A stretch of 64,000 nt of DNA, from contig PDRY01000015.1 in NCBI GenBank assembly GCA_002748265.1, positions 62,001-126,000 on the forward strand. Reading direction: 5' to 3'. The notes beneath the pieces are model-generated. The model searched no databases, was not told the origin of the DNA, and saw only the letters and a program-made list of their open reading frames with translations. This document shows positions 1 to 8,026 of this stretch, piece by piece. How positions within the stretch are numbered: position 1 is the first letter of the stretch; each line of letters begins with the position of its first letter. The DNA is from Rhodobacterales bacterium (GTDB lineage Bacteria > Pseudomonadota > Alphaproteobacteria > Rhodobacterales > Rhodobacteraceae). The position numbers and the translations under genes were made by a program.

Positions 1-51
1 CGGTGGCTGGCGGCGCGGGCTGCGCCGGGAACGGTCCTGATCGTGCCGTAA
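1..51 (+). CDS. 3' end of an unknown protein (partial)
   Basis: The first 51 bases read open in frame 1 and end at a TAA, giving a C-terminus that finishes in TVLIVP. The piece is only 16 codons and no family can be recognised. It does not look like the C-terminus of FabA, which is the usual neighbour of fabB in related genomes. An intergenic repeat starts 20 bases after the stop, which fits a real gene end. It could also be chance open frame. Confidence 0.3.
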   Translation, partial: RWLAARAAPGTVLIVP

Positions 52-70
52 CGCCTGCGGCGGGCGGGTT

Positions 71-140
71 GGGGGGCTCTGCCCCCCTTGCCTGACGGCA
101 ATTCCCCCCGAGGTATTTGGACAAATAAGACAAATAAGAA
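71..140 (+). repeat. Dispersed intergenic three-hairpin repeat, copy 1
   Basis: Three consecutive inverted repeats: a G6/C6 stem (71-87), a TTGCC/GGCAA stem (88-103) and TATTTG-GA-CAAATA (114-127), the last preceded by a C-rich run and GAGG. The same order of parts occurs on the minus strand at 9474-9538, and the first and third parts recur at 39053-39097. The copy follows a probable gene end in sense orientation. It may be a transcription terminator or RNA-processing element; no T-tract follows the G/C stem. Confidence 0.7.
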
Positions 141-338
141 GAGTGGGGGCTGGCTCCTATTGAGGAGGACTCATCACCGTCTTCGCGGAGTGCGACCTAT
201 GGCGCGCCGACGGCCGAGACACCAACCCGCTTGTGGCGCAGGAGCGATGTTCACGGACCGTCTCCGAGGGGTGGAGCACCACGCCGCTTGCCCCCCTCTT
301 CACGGCATCTTACAAGACCGTAACAAAGGAGAGTGCAC
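141..338. other. Unassigned stretch upstream of fabB
   Basis: About 200 bases between the repeat and the fabB start. It contains a short stem CTCCT-ATTG-AGGAG (155-168) and a plus-strand frame open from 164 onward that has no convincing start. No RNA family, tRNA or known riboswitch could be recognised. The last bases carry the fabB ribosome binding site. It probably holds the fabB promoter and a leader. Confidence 0.4.
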
Positions 339-1565
339 ATGCGCCGAGTAGTCGTCACCGGGATGGGGATTGTCTCCCCCATCGGAAACAGCTGCGACGA
401 GGTCGCCGCCAATCTGAAGGCCGGGAAGTCGGGCGTCGAATTCGTCCCCGAGATGGCCGAGCATGGCTTTCGCAGCCAGGTGGCAGGGACACTGAAAATC
501 GACCCGTCCGAGCATATCGACAAGCGCGTGATGCGCTTCATGGGGCCCGGCGCCGCCTATGCCTATCTGGCCATGGGGCAGGCCATTGAGAGCGCCGGGT
601 TAAGCGAAGATCAGGTCTCCAACCCGCGCACCGGGGTCATCGCGGGATCGGGCGGGCCGTCCACGTCGGCCATGTTTTCGGCCCACCAGACGGTTCTGAA
701 AAGCGGCGCGACCAAGCGGATCGGGCCCTTTGCGGTGCCCAAATGCATGGGCTCCACGATTTCGGCCAACCTCGCGACGGCCTATAAAATCAAGGGATTG
801 AACTATTCGATCACCTCGGCTTGCTCGACCTCGCTGCATTGCATCGGCAACGCGGCGGAGCAGATCATGATGGGCAAGCAGGACATCATGTTCGCCGGCG
901 GCGGCGAGGAGCTGGACTGGACCCTGTCCTGCCTCTTCGACGCCATGGGCGCGATGAGCAGCAAGTATAACGACACGCCGGAAACCGCGTCTCGGGCCTT
1001 TGACGCGACCCGCGACGGGTTCGTGATCGCAGGCGGCGGCGCTATCGTGGTGCTGGAGGATCTGGAGCACGCTCTGGCCCGCGGCGCCACGATCCTGGCC
1101 GAAGTCACAGGCTACGGCGCCACGTCGGACGGGCACGACATGGTGGCCCCCTCCGGCGAGGGCGGCGAGCGCGCCATGCGGCTGGCCATGGACATGCTGC
1201 CCGAAGGTCGCTCGGTGAGCTACATCAACGCCCACGGCACTTCGACCCCGGTCGGGGACGTCGGTGAGGTTGAGGCCGTCCGCCGTGTCTTTGGGGAGAG
1301 CCACCCCCCGATTTCGTCGACGAAATCAATGACCGGACACAGCCAGGGCGCAACAGGCGCGCAAGAGGCGATCTATTGCCTCCTTATGCTGCAGGACGAC
1401 TTCATTGCCCCGTCGATCAACGTGACCGAGCTGGATCCAGCGATCCAGGACGGCGAGATCGCGGTTGCGCTGCGCGAGAACGCGGGGCTCGATACGGTGA
1501 TGACCAATTCCTTCGGCTTCGGCGGGACCAACGGCTCCATGCTGCTCTCTCGGTATCGCGGCTAA
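339..1565 (+). CDS. fabB: Beta-ketoacyl-ACP synthase I (FabB)
   Basis: Condensing enzyme of type II fatty acid synthesis; it elongates acyl-ACP with malonyl-ACP and is needed for unsaturated fatty acids. The 408-residue length is normal for FabB. The nucleophile is Cys162 in the SACSTS motif; the two catalytic histidines lie in [11 protein letters not shown] and in KSMTGHSQG. The ATG at 339 is chosen because AAAGGAG lies 7 bases upstream; an in-frame GTG at 333 is too close to it. The fabI gene follows after 76 bases. fabA, often the preceding gene in this group, is not visible here. Confidence 0.95.
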   Translation: MRRVVVTGMGIVSPIGNSCDEVAANLKAGKSGVEFVPEMAEHGFRSQVAGTLKIDPSEHIDKRVMRFMGPGAAYAYLAMGQAIESAGLSEDQVSNPRTGVIAGSGGPSTSAMFSAHQTVLKSGATKRIGPFAVPKCMGSTISANLATAYKIKGLNYSITSACSTSLHCIGNAAEQIMMGKQDIMFAGGGEELDWTLSCLFDAMGAMSSKYNDTPETASRAFDATRDGFVIAGGGAIVVLEDLEHALARGATILAEVTGYGATSDGHDMVAPSGEGGERAMRLAMDMLPEGRSVSYINAHGTSTPVGDVGEVEAVRRVFGESHPPISSTKSMTGHSQGATGAQEAIYCLLMLQDDFIAPSINVTELDPAIQDGEIAVALRENAGLDTVMTNSFGFGGTNGSMLLSRYRG

Positions 1566-1641
1566 CGCTGCGATCCGCCGGGAGCGGCCCACGCCCCCTA
1601 AGATTTTAAGTGCCAATAGAAAGACATAGAGGCCTGACACC

Positions 1642-2430
1642 ATGACGATTTCTCTGGCTGGAAAACGCGGTCTGATCATGGGAGTGGCCAATGACCGCTC
1701 CATCGCTTGGGGGATCGCCAAGGCCTGTTCAGAGGCGGGCGCGGAGCTGGCCTTTACCTATCAGGGCGATGCTTTTGGCAAACGTGTGGAGCCCTTGGCC
1801 CAGTCGCTCGGTAGCGATTTCATGGTGGATGTGGATGTTCTGGACGATGCCAGCATGGATGCCGCCTTTGCCGGGCTCAAGGAGCGGTGGGGCACGCTGG
1901 ATTTCATCGTCCATGCCATTGCGTTTTCAGACAAATCCGAGCTGACCGGCCAGTTTCGCAACACCACCCGGGACAACTTCCGCAATTCGCTGACGATCTC
2001 GTGCTACAGCTTCATCGACGTCACCCGCCGCGCAGCCGAGCTGATGCCCAATGGCGGCTGTGCGCTGACCCTGACCTATCAGGGATCGAACAAGGTCACG
2101 CCGTTCTACAACGTGATGGGCGTGGCGAAAGCCGCTTTGGAGAGCACCACGCGCTATCTGGCAAACGACATGGGGCCGGACGGGGTGCGGGTCAACGCGA
2201 TCAGCCCCGGGCCGATGAAAACCCTCGCCGGGGCCGCGATTGGTGGGGCGCGCAAGACCTTCAAGCACACCGCCGCGAATGCGCCGCTACGGGACAACGC
2301 GACGCTGGAAGCGGTCGGCGGAACCGCCGTTTACCTGCTTTCCGATGCGGGCGCCTGCACCACCGGAGAGATCATCCATGTGGATGGCGGCTACCACGTT
2401 CTGGGGATGCCGCAGCCCGAAAACCTGTGA
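1642..2430 (+). CDS. fabI: Enoyl-[acyl-carrier-protein] reductase, NADH (FabI)
   Basis: Last reduction of the fatty acid elongation cycle, and the target of triclosan-type inhibitors in other bacteria. The 262-residue protein belongs to the divergent SDR group. Tyr146, Tyr156 and Lys163 sit in the FabI pattern (Tyr, then Tyr-X6-Lys), at the same numbering as in E. coli FabI, and the N-terminal nucleotide site reads GVANDRSIAWG. It lies downstream of fabB on the same strand and probably shares its transcript. The next gene converges and ends 4 bases away. Confidence 0.95.
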   Translation: MTISLAGKRGLIMGVANDRSIAWGIAKACSEAGAELAFTYQGDAFGKRVEPLAQSLGSDFMVDVDVLDDASMDAAFAGLKERWGTLDFIVHAIAFSDKSELTGQFRNTTRDNFRNSLTISCYSFIDVTRRAAELMPNGGCALTLTYQGSNKVTPFYNVMGVAKAALESTTRYLANDMGPDGVRVNAISPGPMKTLAGAAIGGARKTFKHTAANAPLRDNATLEAVGGTAVYLLSDAGACTTGEIIHVDGGYHVLGMPQPENL

Positions 2431-2434
2431 CCCG

Positions 2435-2800
2435 TCAGAGGTCCAGCCAGTCGTCATGACTGACGAGGGTGGTGTCGTGGCTGCCGATCGGCGCAATCGG
2501 CTGATCGCTCGGGAGAGGGATCACCGTATCGCCCAGATCATCGAAGGCGCCAAGCAGGTTCGCCCCTTCATCGGCAGGAGCGTTCACACCGTCTGCCTGA
2601 CGTGCGTACTCTAGCAGGTCGATCAATTCGAGCGGATCGGCCGACCCGCCCCCTTCATCTGCATCAGACGAAAGCAGCACGGCCATATCCGGCGGATTTT
2701 CGGTCACGTTTTCGGGGTTTTTTGCCAGGTCTGCGATCTCATCGATCAGCCCCGGCTCCATCAGAAGCGCGCCGCCGAACAGCAGCGCACTTGTCATCAT
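2435..2800 (-). CDS. Hypothetical acidic protein
   Basis: A small acidic protein of about 121 residues on the minus strand, convergent with fabI. It is rich in Asp, Glu and Leu, with no signal peptide, Cys pairs or recognisable catalytic motif. The N-terminus is uncertain: an ATG-ATG pair at 2800/2797 is preferred over an upstream TTG at 2812, but the ribosome binding site is weak. The composition and the fit between fabI and the isomerase gene suggest a real gene. Function unknown. Confidence 0.55.
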   Translation of the reverse strand: MMTSALLFGGALLMEPGLIDEIADLAKNPENVTENPPDMAVLLSSDADEGGGSADPLELIDLLEYARQADGVNAPADEGANLLGAFDDLGDTVIPLPSDQPIAPIGSHDTTLVSHDDWLDL

Positions 2801-2917
2801 GTCACGTTCCAAACGACCACCATCTGCCAGTCAGGATCCCCCAGACCAGCTATCGCGGGCAAATGTGGCGATACGCAGATGCCCGCGCGGCGATACGGTG
2901 CCGGAACGCGCTGCGGC

Positions 2918-3346
2918 TTAGGCGATCTCGACCAATTCGATATCGAAGGTCAGGTCCTGACCGGCCAGAGGGTGGTTCGCGTTCAGGACCACTTCGTCCT
3001 CGCGGACCTCGTGGATCGTGACGTTGAGCGTCTGGCCATCCTGCGCCTGCACCTGCAGCGGAAGACCCGGCTCAAGCGGGATGTTGTCGGGCCATTCGCC
3101 GCGATCCACAGCCTGGAACCGGGCGGGATCAATGGGGCCGTAGGCTTCGTCGGCGGTGGCTTTCACCGTCTTCTTTTCCCCGACGGTCATGCCCGGGATC
3201 GCCTTGTCCAGGCCCGGGATGATCTGGCCAGAGCCAACGGTGAACTCAAGCGGATCGCGCCCTTCGGAGCTGTCGAAGGTGGTGCCGTCGTTGAGTGTTC
3301 CAGTGTAATGAATGCGCACTGTGTCGCCGGGTTTGACCTCGGTCAT
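2918..3346 (-). CDS. FKBP-type peptidyl-prolyl cis-trans isomerase, SlyD-like
   Basis: Folding catalyst of the FKBP/SlyD family, 142 residues. The N-terminal FKBP half has VRIHYTGTLNDGTTFDSS and the split FKBP core carries an insert-in-flap region (IDPARF to VQAQDGQ) typical of SlyD, a chaperone-like module. The His-rich metal-binding tail of E. coli SlyD is absent. The start at 3346 is chosen for AAGGA placed 8 bases upstream; an ATG at 3361 is in frame but has no such site. There is no signal peptide, so it is cytoplasmic. Confidence 0.88.
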   Translation of the reverse strand: MTEVKPGDTVRIHYTGTLNDGTTFDSSEGRDPLEFTVGSGQIIPGLDKAIPGMTVGEKKTVKATADEAYGPIDPARFQAVDRGEWPDNIPLEPGLPLQVQAQDGQTLNVTIHEVREDEVVLNANHPLAGQDLTFDIELVEIA

Positions 3347-3499
3347 GATGTGTCCTTGCATGTTGGAAAATGGAGGAGGCCGCCGCTCCGGCAGGTGCTC
3401 CGATCACGATCAGGCTAGCCTCTCTGCCCCCATGTCGCAACCCGAGGGGCTTTTCGCCGCGCAGGCGCCGTGCCAGTGTGCGGACCGGAGGGAGGCGAC

Positions 3500-4177
3500 A
3501 TGACCATCACGACATGCGTATTCGACGCCTATGGCACGCTGTTCGATGTCAGCGCCGCCGCCCGTGAAGCTGCGCAGACCCCGCAGGGCGCCGCGCTGTC
3601 CGACCATTGGGTTCAGATCGCGCAGGACTGGCGGGCCAAGCAGCTGGAATACAGCTGGCTGCGGACCGTGGCAGGGGTGCATTGCGATTTCTGGCAGGTC
3701 ACCCAGGACGGGCTGGACTGGGCGTTGGAGCGTGCCGGGCTGGACGATCCCGACCTGCGCGAGGTGCTGCTGGGGCTCTATGAGCGGCTGTCCTGCTACC
3801 CGGAAGTGCCCGCGCTGCTGCGCGACCTGAAGGCCCGCGGCCTGCGCATCGCCATCCTCTCCAACGGCAGCCCAACCATGCTGGCGCAGGCCGTGGACGC
3901 GGCGGGGATTGGCGGGTCTTTGGACCGGGTGATCTCTGTCGAAGACGTTGGCGTCTTCAAACCGGCCCGAGCGGTCTACGACCTGGTGGGGCAGGCCTTT
4001 GGAACGGCGCCTGACCAGGTCCTGTTCACCTCATCGAACGGGTGGGACGCTGCCGCTGCTGCAGGCTACGGGTTCCGCACGGCGTGGGTGAACCGCAGCG
4101 GCGCCCCGCAGGACCGGCTGTGGGCCGCGCCGCACTACACCCTGCCCGATCTTTCACGACTGACCGAGGTTCTTTGA
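3500..4177 (+). CDS. Haloacid dehalogenase type II (HAD superfamily)
   Basis: A 225-residue HAD hydrolase matching (S)-2-haloacid dehalogenases, which convert 2-haloalkanoic acids to 2-hydroxy acids. The nucleophile Asp9 is in FDAYGTLFD, followed by LSNGSP (motif II Ser/Asn), a Lys in VGVFKPA, and SSNGWDAAAAAGYG (motif IV). The start is the ATG after GGAGGGAGGCGAC. Its stop overlaps the next ATG by one base (TGATG), so it heads a coupled operon. The true substrate cannot be told from sequence; a phosphoglycolate-like activity is less likely given the DAYGT motif. Confidence 0.88.
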   Translation: MTITTCVFDAYGTLFDVSAAAREAAQTPQGAALSDHWVQIAQDWRAKQLEYSWLRTVAGVHCDFWQVTQDGLDWALERAGLDDPDLREVLLGLYERLSCYPEVPALLRDLKARGLRIAILSNGSPTMLAQAVDAAGIGGSLDRVISVEDVGVFKPARAVYDLVGQAFGTAPDQVLFTSSNGWDAAAAAGYGFRTAWVNRSGAPQDRLWAAPHYTLPDLSRLTEVL

Positions 4178-5004
4178 TGCCCACATTTTCCGCCTCAGAC
4201 GGCTGCAACCTGTTCTTCACCGATGAAGGCGAAGGCCTGCCGATCCTGTGCCTGTCGGGCCTCACTCGCAACCATCAGGATTTCGACCACGTGACGCCGC
4301 ACCTAGTGGCAAAAGGCGCGCGGGTCATCCGGATGGATTATCGCGGGCGGGGCAATTCGGATTGGCCGGGGCCAGAGACCTACACCGTCCCCAAAGAGGC
4401 GCAGGATGCGCTTGAGCTGCTGGACCATCTCGGACTGGAGCGCGCGGCGGTCCTCGGCACCTCGCGCGGCGGGCTTATCGCCATGGGGCTCGGCGCGACG
4501 GCCAAAGGCAGGCTTTTGGGCGTTGCGCTCAACGACATCGGGCCGGACATCTCGGATGAGGGGCTTGAGGACATCAAAGGCTATCTGGGCCGCAAGCCCT
4601 CCGCCAAGACGTTCGACGCATTCCTGCCGCTCCGCGCGAAGGCCGTGCCGGGATTTGCCAATGTCCCGGAAGAGCGGTGGCGCCACGACCTGCTCGCCAA
4701 TTTCGAAGAAACCGAAGACGGGCTGGCGATCCGCTATGACGCCCGCCTGCGCGATGCGGTGCTGGCCAGCGATGTGACCCTGAATCCGGATCTGTGGCCG
4801 TTCTTCGACGCTCTGGACGGGCTGCCTCTGGCGCTGATCCGGGGGGCGAACAGCAACCTGCTGGCGGAAGAGACCGCCGCCCAGATGCGCGCCCGGCGCC
4901 CGGACATGATCTTTGCCAACGTGCCGGATCGGGGGCATGTCCCCTTCCTGGACGAGCCCGAAGCACTCAGCGCCCTGACGCTGTGGCTGGAGAAGATGCA
5001 GTGA
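4177..5004 (+). CDS. Alpha/beta hydrolase
   Basis: A 275-residue alpha/beta-hydrolase fold protein. The nucleophile elbow is GTSRGG (Ser96) and the catalytic His is His254 in DRGHVPFLDEPE. The place where the acid is expected, in a strand reading RGANSNLL, has Asn227, whereas I would expect Asp in relatives, so activity may be altered or another acid may be used. It starts on the TGATG overlap with the dehalogenase gene and ends in a GTGA overlap with the next gene. The substrate is unknown, perhaps an ester or lactone. Confidence 0.85.
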   Translation: MPTFSASDGCNLFFTDEGEGLPILCLSGLTRNHQDFDHVTPHLVAKGARVIRMDYRGRGNSDWPGPETYTVPKEAQDALELLDHLGLERAAVLGTSRGGLIAMGLGATAKGRLLGVALNDIGPDISDEGLEDIKGYLGRKPSAKTFDAFLPLRAKAVPGFANVPEERWRHDLLANFEETEDGLAIRYDARLRDAVLASDVTLNPDLWPFFDALDGLPLALIRGANSNLLAEETAAQMRARRPDMIFANVPDRGHVPFLDEPEALSALTLWLEKMQ

Positions 5005-5963
5005 CGATCGACGCCATCCGCGCCGCCGCCTCCCGGATCGAAGGCCACGCCCGCCGCACGCCGCTGCTGTCTTCGCCCTTCCTGGACGAGATCGCAGGCC
5101 GCCGCGTTCTGGTGAAACCAGAATGCCTTCAGCACACCGGTAGCTTCAAATTCCGCGGCGCGTGGTCTGCCCTGTCGGCCATGGATCCGCAGGAGCGGGC
5201 GAATGGCGTCATCGCCTTCAGCTCGGGCAATCACGCGCAGGGCGTGGCCCTCGCCGCGCGCGGACATGGCGTGCCTGCCGTGATCGTCATGCCGGGCGAC
5301 GCCCCCGCGCTGAAGCTCGCCAACACGCGGGCCCTTGGGGCTGAGGTTGTCACCTACAGACGCGGGATTGATAGCCGCGAGGAGATCGGCGCCAAGATCG
5401 CACAGGAGCGCAACCTGACGCTGGTGAAGCCCTTTGACGATCCGAATGTGATCGCGGGCCAGGGCACCATCGGGCTTGAGATTGCTCAGGACGCTGCCGC
5501 CATGGGGATCACCGATGCGCAGGTGCTGGCCTGCTGCGGAGGCGGCGGGCTGACTTCCGGCGTTGCGCTTGCGCTTGAAGCCGACGCGCCCGGCATGACG
5601 GTCCGCCCGGTGGAGCCCGAAGGCTTTGACGACGTGGCCCGCTCGCTCCGCTCTGGCCGGATTGAGCGCAACCCGGCAGAGACCGGCTCCATCTGCGACG
5701 CCATCGTCACAGCGCAGCCCGGCGATCTGACCTTTCCGATCCTCAAGCGGCTCTGCAGCCCCGGCATCGTCGTGAGCGATGAAGAGGCTCTGCGCGCCAT
5801 GGCGCAGGCCTTCTTGCGACTCAAGCTCGTGACAGAGCCCGGCGGGGCCGTTGCCTTGGCCGCTGCCCTGTTCCATCCGCCGGACGCCGACACGGTGATT
5901 GCCGTGATCTCGGGCGGGAACGTTGACCCGTCGCAGTTCTCGCGCGCATTGGAGACGCTGTGA
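5001..5963 (+). CDS. PLP-dependent threonine/serine ammonia-lyase-like enzyme
   Basis: A 320-residue fold type II PLP enzyme, as in threonine dehydratase, serine racemase and hydroxyectoine-utilisation EutB. Lys50 in TGSFKFRGA should bind PLP, SSGNHAQG grips the substrate carboxylate, and CGGGGLTSG holds the cofactor phosphate. There is no regulatory ACT domain, so it is a catabolic-type enzyme. The start is the GTG at 5001, which overlaps the hydrolase stop as GTGA. It is followed by a macro-domain gene in the same manner. Threonine or hydroxyamino acid specificity is inferred only. Confidence 0.88.
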   Translation: MTIDAIRAAASRIEGHARRTPLLSSPFLDEIAGRRVLVKPECLQHTGSFKFRGAWSALSAMDPQERANGVIAFSSGNHAQGVALAARGHGVPAVIVMPGDAPALKLANTRALGAEVVTYRRGIDSREEIGAKIAQERNLTLVKPFDDPNVIAGQGTIGLEIAQDAAAMGITDAQVLACCGGGGLTSGVALALEADAPGMTVRPVEPEGFDDVARSLRSGRIERNPAETGSICDAIVTAQPGDLTFPILKRLCSPGIVVSDEEALRAMAQAFLRLKLVTEPGGAVALAAALFHPPDADTVIAVISGGNVDPSQFSRALETL

Positions 5964-6412
5964 ACCACGTCGAAGGAGACCTGATCGCCCTGGCCAAACA
6001 GGGGGCCTTCGACGTGATCGTCCACGGCTGCAACTGCTTTGGCACCATGGGGGCAGGCATCGCGCGGGCCATCAGCGCCGCCTGGCCCGAAGCGCTTGGC
6101 GCCGACAAGGCCACGCCGCTCGGAGACCACCGAAAACTGGGCACGATCTCGGTGGCGGAGGTGGGCCCGCTCACCATCGTCAACGCCTACACGCAGTTCG
6201 AGCCCGCCGGGCCGATGCCCTTGGCCGACACCGATGCCATCGGCCGCGCCTTCACCGAAATCGCCACCCGTTTCCCGACGGCCCGCATCGGCTACCCGCT
6301 GATCGGCGCGGGACTGGCGGGCGGCGACTGGAGCGATATCGCCCCGATCATTGACGCCCGCCTTGCGGGCTGCAACCACACGCTCGTCACCCTGCCCGGA
6401 GCCCGCCCATGA
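5960..6412 (+). CDS. Macro domain (ADP-ribose-binding) protein
   Basis: A single macro domain of 150 residues. The ADP-ribose-binding signature is VHGCNCFGTMGAGIA near residues 20-35, with a second loop YPLIGAGLAGGDW near the C-terminus. Family members bind ADP-ribose and often remove ADP-ribose-1''-phosphate or acetyl/ADP-ribosyl groups. The gene starts at a GTG overlapping the upstream stop (GTGA) and ends in an ATGA overlap, so it is translated with catabolic enzymes. That setting is unusual; its role there is not known. Confidence 0.88.
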   Translation: MNHVEGDLIALAKQGAFDVIVHGCNCFGTMGAGIARAISAAWPEALGADKATPLGDHRKLGTISVAEVGPLTIVNAYTQFEPAGPMPLADTDAIGRAFTEIATRFPTARIGYPLIGAGLAGGDWSDIAPIIDARLAGCNHTLVTLPGARP

Positions 6413-7197
6413 TCGTCACCGCCCGCGACGGAACCCGCCTCCACAGCCGCGCCGATGGACCCAAGGACGGCATCCCGCTGGTCTTCGCCAATTCGCTTGG
6501 CACCGATCAGCGGCTTTGGGATGACCTGATCCCGCATCTGCCGGACGGCCTGCGGCTGATCCGCTACGACAAACGTGGCCACGGTCAAAGCGACGTGCCC
6601 CCCGCGCCCTATGCGATGGGCACCCTGATCTCGGACGCAGAAGCGGTGATGGAAGCTCACGACGCGCGCGAGGCCGTGTTCGTCGGGCTCTCCATCGGCG
6701 GGATGATCGGCCAGGGACTGGCGGTGAAACGCCCCGATCTGGTCCGCGCTCTGGTCCTGTCCAACACCGCCGCCAAGATCGCGACGCCCGACATCTGGGC
6801 CGCCCGCATCGACGCCGTGCGCACCGGTGGGCTGGAGGCCGTCACTGATGCCCATATGCACCGCTGGTTCGCCCCGGCCTTTCGCGACAGCCCCACGGGC
6901 CAGCTCTGGCGCGCGCGGTTTCTTGAAACCCCGGCTGAAGGCTATGTCGGCTGCGCCGCAGCGATTTCGGGCACGGATTTCATCACGCCCACCTCGGGCC
7001 TGCGCCTTCCCGCGCTCGGCATTGCGGGCAGCGAAGACGGCTCGACCCCGCCCGATCTGGTGCGCGAAACAACTGATCTGATCCCAGCCGCGCATTTCCG
7101 CCTGATCCGGGGCGCGGGGCACCTGCCCTGCATCGACAGCCCCGAGGCCTATGCCGAAACCCTCGCCGGGTTTCTCGCCACCCTGCCTCCGATCTGA
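6409..7197 (+). CDS. pcaD: 3-oxoadipate enol-lactonase-like alpha/beta hydrolase
   Basis: A 262-residue hydrolase close to PcaD, which opens 3-oxoadipate enol-lactone in the protocatechuate pathway. The complete triad is visible: Ser95 in GLSIGG, Asp210 in GSEDGSTPP and His238 in GAGHLPCID. RYDKRGHGQSD is a typical early loop. It begins on an ATGA overlap with the macro-domain gene. No other pca genes are nearby, so the natural substrate may be a different lactone or ester. Confidence 0.82.
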   Translation: MIVTARDGTRLHSRADGPKDGIPLVFANSLGTDQRLWDDLIPHLPDGLRLIRYDKRGHGQSDVPPAPYAMGTLISDAEAVMEAHDAREAVFVGLSIGGMIGQGLAVKRPDLVRALVLSNTAAKIATPDIWAARIDAVRTGGLEAVTDAHMHRWFAPAFRDSPTGQLWRARFLETPAEGYVGCAAAISGTDFITPTSGLRLPALGIAGSEDGSTPPDLVRETTDLIPAAHFRLIRGAGHLPCIDSPEAYAETLAGFLATLPPI

Positions 7198-7200
7198 CCG

Positions 7201-7222
7201 CATCTTTGAGCCTCAAATACCC
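7201..7222 (-). repeat. Possible short member of the dispersed repeat
   Basis: Read on the minus strand this gives GGGTATTTGA-GGC-TCAAA, resembling the third hairpin (GGTATTTG..CAAATA) of the repeat at 71-140 but with other stem bases. It lies just after the pcaD-like stop, in antisense orientation to the flanking genes. Confidence 0.4.
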
Positions 7223-7269
7223 AGAGGGCGCGCACCACGTGCAGACGCCCTTCCCAAGAAAGGACACCC

Positions 7270-7974
7270 ATGGCCCATTTTCTTCTGATCCACGGCTCGT
7301 GCCACGGCGCATGGTGCTGGGACAGCACAATCCCCGCGCTTGAGGCGCTTGGCCACAGCGCACACGCCATCGACTTGCCCGGCCACGGCGCGGATCCGAC
7401 CCCGCCCGAGGACGTGACGCTGGATGACTATGCCCGCGCCATTGATGACGCGCTCACCCCCGGCACGATCCTCGTGGGACACTCCATGGCGGGCTATGCG
7501 ATCACCGCAGCGGCGGAGCGCGCCTCCGGCAAGATTGGAGCGCTCGTCTACCTCGCCGCCTATGTCCCGATCCCGGGCAAGACGCTGGGCGACATGCGCC
7601 GCAACGCACCCGTCCAGCCGCTGATCGAAGCGATCCGCGTCAGCGAAGACCGCAAGACCTGGACCCCGGACCCCGCGCTTGGCCCCTCGAAATTCTACCA
7701 AGACGTCCCCGAAGACATCGCCGCTGCGGCCATGGCTCGGCTCACCCCCGAACCGATCCTCCCGCAGGAAACCCCGCTCTGGCCGGAGCACGCCTTCACC
7801 CTGCCGCGCCACTACATCCGCTGCGAGGATGACAACGCCGTGCCGACCGTGCTCCAACACATGATGACGGAGAACTGGACCGGCGGAGAGGTGCTCTCCC
7901 TGCCCGGATCGCATTCGCCGTTCCTGGCCCGGCCCGGCGATCTGGCCGCCGCGCTTGATCGGCTCGCGGGCTGA
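7270..7974 (+). CDS. Alpha/beta hydrolase (esterase, EstC/HNL-like)
   Basis: A 234-residue alpha/beta hydrolase of the plant esterase/hydroxynitrile-lyase-like group. It begins MAHFLLIHGSCHGAWCW, the oxyanion-loop pattern of that group. The nucleophile is Ser72 in VGHSMAGYA; an Asp in RCEDDNAVP and the His in LPGSHSPFLA complete the triad. AAGAAAGGA lies just before the start. It is on the same strand as the preceding operon but separated by 72 bases. Substrate unknown; small esters are the likely class. Confidence 0.85.
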   Translation: MAHFLLIHGSCHGAWCWDSTIPALEALGHSAHAIDLPGHGADPTPPEDVTLDDYARAIDDALTPGTILVGHSMAGYAITAAAERASGKIGALVYLAAYVPIPGKTLGDMRRNAPVQPLIEAIRVSEDRKTWTPDPALGPSKFYQDVPEDIAAAAMARLTPEPILPQETPLWPEHAFTLPRHYIRCEDDNAVPTVLQHMMTENWTGGEVLSLPGSHSPFLARPGDLAAALDRLAG

Positions 7975-8026
7975 ACGCGGCATCATCGCCCTTCCCCCCG
8001 CCCGCCGAAGCCCGTAAAGCCTGCCC

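Noticed and set aside
233-589. Plus-strand open frame overlapping the start of fabB
   Set aside because: It has only a GTG start, overlaps the well-supported fabB gene in another frame and shows no conserved pattern. It is a shadow frame of high-GC DNA.
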